Shown here: in pieces, positions 13,880-14,828 of the stretch
Layout of the letters: every line of letters begins with the position of its first letter
How positions within the stretch are numbered: position 1 is the stretch's first letter
Position numbers and translations under genes: made by a program
The notes under the pieces: model-generated
What the model was told of the DNA's origin: nothing
The model's input: the letters and a program-made list of their open reading frames with translations, nothing else
Database searches by the model: none
Assembly (NCBI GenBank): GCA_964567665.1
Contig: CAZMNN010000054.1
Span: forward strand, 1-14,828
From: UBA1731 sp964567665
GTDB taxonomy: Bacteria > Verrucomicrobiota > Kiritimatiellia > RFP12 > UBA1067
DNA: 14,828 nt
Direction: 5' to 3'

Positions 13880-14510
13880 AATTTCCTTTTTGCCGTTGCT
13901 TGCGCTGGTTATGACGGGTTGTGTCTTGTGGGATGCTGGATATACCGAGAATAAGCCGGTTTCCATGTATGCAGTTTCGCAAGAGGATAAAGTCCCGATT
14001 TCCTATAGCGTCAGCGTTGAAATAGAACGCAATGATGATGATGATGAAGTTGCATTTCCGACATGGTCTGGCCTGAGAGAAAAGATTGAGGCGGCGCTTC
14101 GAGCAACAGGAATGTTTTCGGAAGTTGACTATGCGGCGAAAGGCGGTGATGATTCGTATCACATTGAGTTCGTTTTCCGTCAATCAGGAACGAGTGTTGA
14201 TAAGGCGCAGAAGATAGGGATTCTTGCGGTCTATACCCTTTTGCTCGTCCCGACCGGTGAGGTTCTGACATTCGATGGCTCGGCAGTTTTGTCAATTAAA
14301 GGTAAGCCAATCTACTCCACGGCAAAAGCTGAGGAGTTGCGTCGTCTCATATGGTTGCCAATGGCACCGGTGGGCGTCTTCATGAACGATTGGGTCGTGT
14401 GGCATTTTGCGGAGAAAGGGACGGTTAACGCCTTGTGTGAAGAGATTGCGCAGGAGCATCGTAGAAGATTTCTGCAAAATGCGAAAATAACGAAAATAGT
14501 TGAGGAGTGA
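13869..14510 (+). CDS. Hypothetical lipoprotein
   Basis: This is a predicted 213-residue envelope lipoprotein of unknown function. ATG 13869 has GGAGG six bases upstream and overlaps the PDZ lipoprotein by 11 nt, so the two are translationally coupled. The signal peptide MPSRISFLPLLALVMTGC has Cys18 as the modified residue. A run of four Asp (56-59) comes from an ATG-type triplet repeat. After a beta-rich middle (SYHIEFVFRQSG, about 96-107), two hydrophobic segments follow: KIGILAVYTLLLVPTG (115-130) and RLIWLPMAPVGVFMNDWVVW (159-178). They flank a polar strand. This order, with a charged helical C-terminus (EEIAQEHRRRFLQ), recalls uncharacterised lipoproteins with a hydrophobic hairpin. The resemblance is architectural only. 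Confidence 0.75.
   Translation: MPSRISFLPLLALVMTGCVLWDAGYTENKPVSMYAVSQEDKVPISYSVSVEIERNDDDDEVAFPTWSGLREKIEAALRATGMFSEVDYAAKGGDDSYHIEFVFRQSGTSVDKAQKIGILAVYTLLLVPTGEVLTFDGSAVLSIKGKPIYSTAKAEELRRLIWLPMAPVGVFMNDWVVWHFAEKGTVNALCEEIAQEHRRRFLQNAKITKIVEE
14032..14046 (+). repeat. (ATG)5 microsatellite inside a lipoprotein gene
   Basis: Five tandem ATG triplets encode the N-DDDD-E stretch near residue 55-60 of the lipoprotein. Changes in unit number would add or remove Asp residues without shifting frame. Confidence 0.6.
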
Positions 14511-14529
14511 TGTGAATGCGGGAATGGCG

Positions 14530-14828
14530 ATGAGGAGAATTGTCCAGACGTTGCTTTCCGCCTTCGCATTGACTTTCTCATTATATGCCGAGAAAGCCAA
14601 CGTCTTCTTCATCCATGGCGCAAATGTGAGCGAACAGGATGCTCGCGCATGGGCGGCTGAGATGTTCAAGCGCCTTTGGCAGACTGGCGCAAACATGGAG
14701 TTCCATCCCATTTCGTGGGAATCGGACATCGGACCGTCGTACAACTACCAGGTAAACGTCTCCAACGCATTCATAACCGCTTCGCGCCTCGCACCGTATG
14801 TGAACGGCATTCCGGGTCGGCGCGTGGT
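14530..14828 (+). CDS. Exported alpha/beta-hydrolase-like protein, 3' end outside window
   Basis: This frame is open from ATG 14530 to the window end, giving 99 residues of a partial protein. The start has GGGA six bases upstream; an in-frame ATG at 14524 is an alternative. MRRIVQTLLSAFALTFSLYA is a signal peptide cleaved before EKANVFFIHG. The NVFFIHGANVSEQDARAWA segment matches beta-strand 3 and the oxyanion-hole HG loop of secreted alpha/beta hydrolases. EFHPISWES and YQVNVSNAFITASRLAPYVNGIPGRRVV fit the following strand and helices that lead to the nucleophile elbow. The GxSxG motif should come just after the last base shown, so catalytic competence is untested. It lies 19 nt after the lipoprotein stop and likely belongs to the same operon. 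Substrate unknown. Confidence 0.72.
   Translation, partial: MRRIVQTLLSAFALTFSLYAEKANVFFIHGANVSEQDARAWAAEMFKRLWQTGANMEFHPISWESDIGPSYNYQVNVSNAFITASRLAPYVNGIPGRRV

Overview
The window is a stretch of bacterial chromosome with a GC-rich, codon-biased core (about 1.85-13.1 kb) and more AT-rich flanks. No marker gene fixes the taxon. A secreted GH29 fucosidase, a GH5 remnant, a hexosamine-kinase-like protein, a flavodoxin/DUF3793 pair, a PaaK-type ligase and many small lipoproteins would fit a gut- or rumen-associated PVC-type bacterium (Kiritimatiellota, Lentisphaerota or Verrucomicrobiota). This placement is an inference and is weak.

Layout. (1) 1-1072: an unrecognised ORF open at the window edge, then a small lipoprotein. 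(2) 1073-1545: a gene-free stretch with strong inverted repeats. (3) 1546-1791: a promoter and the first 69 codons of a GH5 glycosidase, broken off. (4) 1839-5287: a secreted alpha-L-fucosidase, then a large acyl-CoA dehydrogenase. (5) 5306-6646: two back-to-back terminators, then a minus-strand operon reading DUF3793 protein then long-chain flavodoxin, with a consensus -35/-10 promoter. (6) 6713-10542, divergent from it: a short RNase R-type exonuclease, an N-acetylhexosamine-1-kinase-like phosphotransferase overlapping it by one base (TGATG), and a beta-ketoacyl synthase. (7) 10566-11720: long-form hisG, a 29-residue bS22/AURKAIP1-COX24-type ribosomal mini-protein and a terminator. (8) 11737-13065: a phenylacetate-CoA ligase-type enzyme. 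(9) 13148-14828: two overlapping lipoproteins, one with a PDZ domain, and the start of an exported alpha/beta-hydrolase-like protein cut by the window end.

The fucosidase, the GH5 remnant and the sugar kinase suggest use of host or plant glycans. The acyl-CoA dehydrogenase, ketoacyl synthase and CoA ligase handle acyl thioesters. No dedicated operon for a single pathway is visible.

The most notable signal is promoter architecture. Six plus-strand promoters share an extended -10 (TGn-TATAAT or TGn-TAGAAT). In three of them (fucosidase, RNase R, PaaK) the -10 ends only 6-7 nt before the start codon, which leaves no room for a Shine-Dalgarno sequence and predicts leaderless mRNAs. The other three have short leaders with a GGAG-type site. 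This also corrects several gene starts, including that of the RNase R protein, which then lacks the usual N-terminal cold-shock domains. I found no CRISPR array, tRNA, rRNA or transposase gene.
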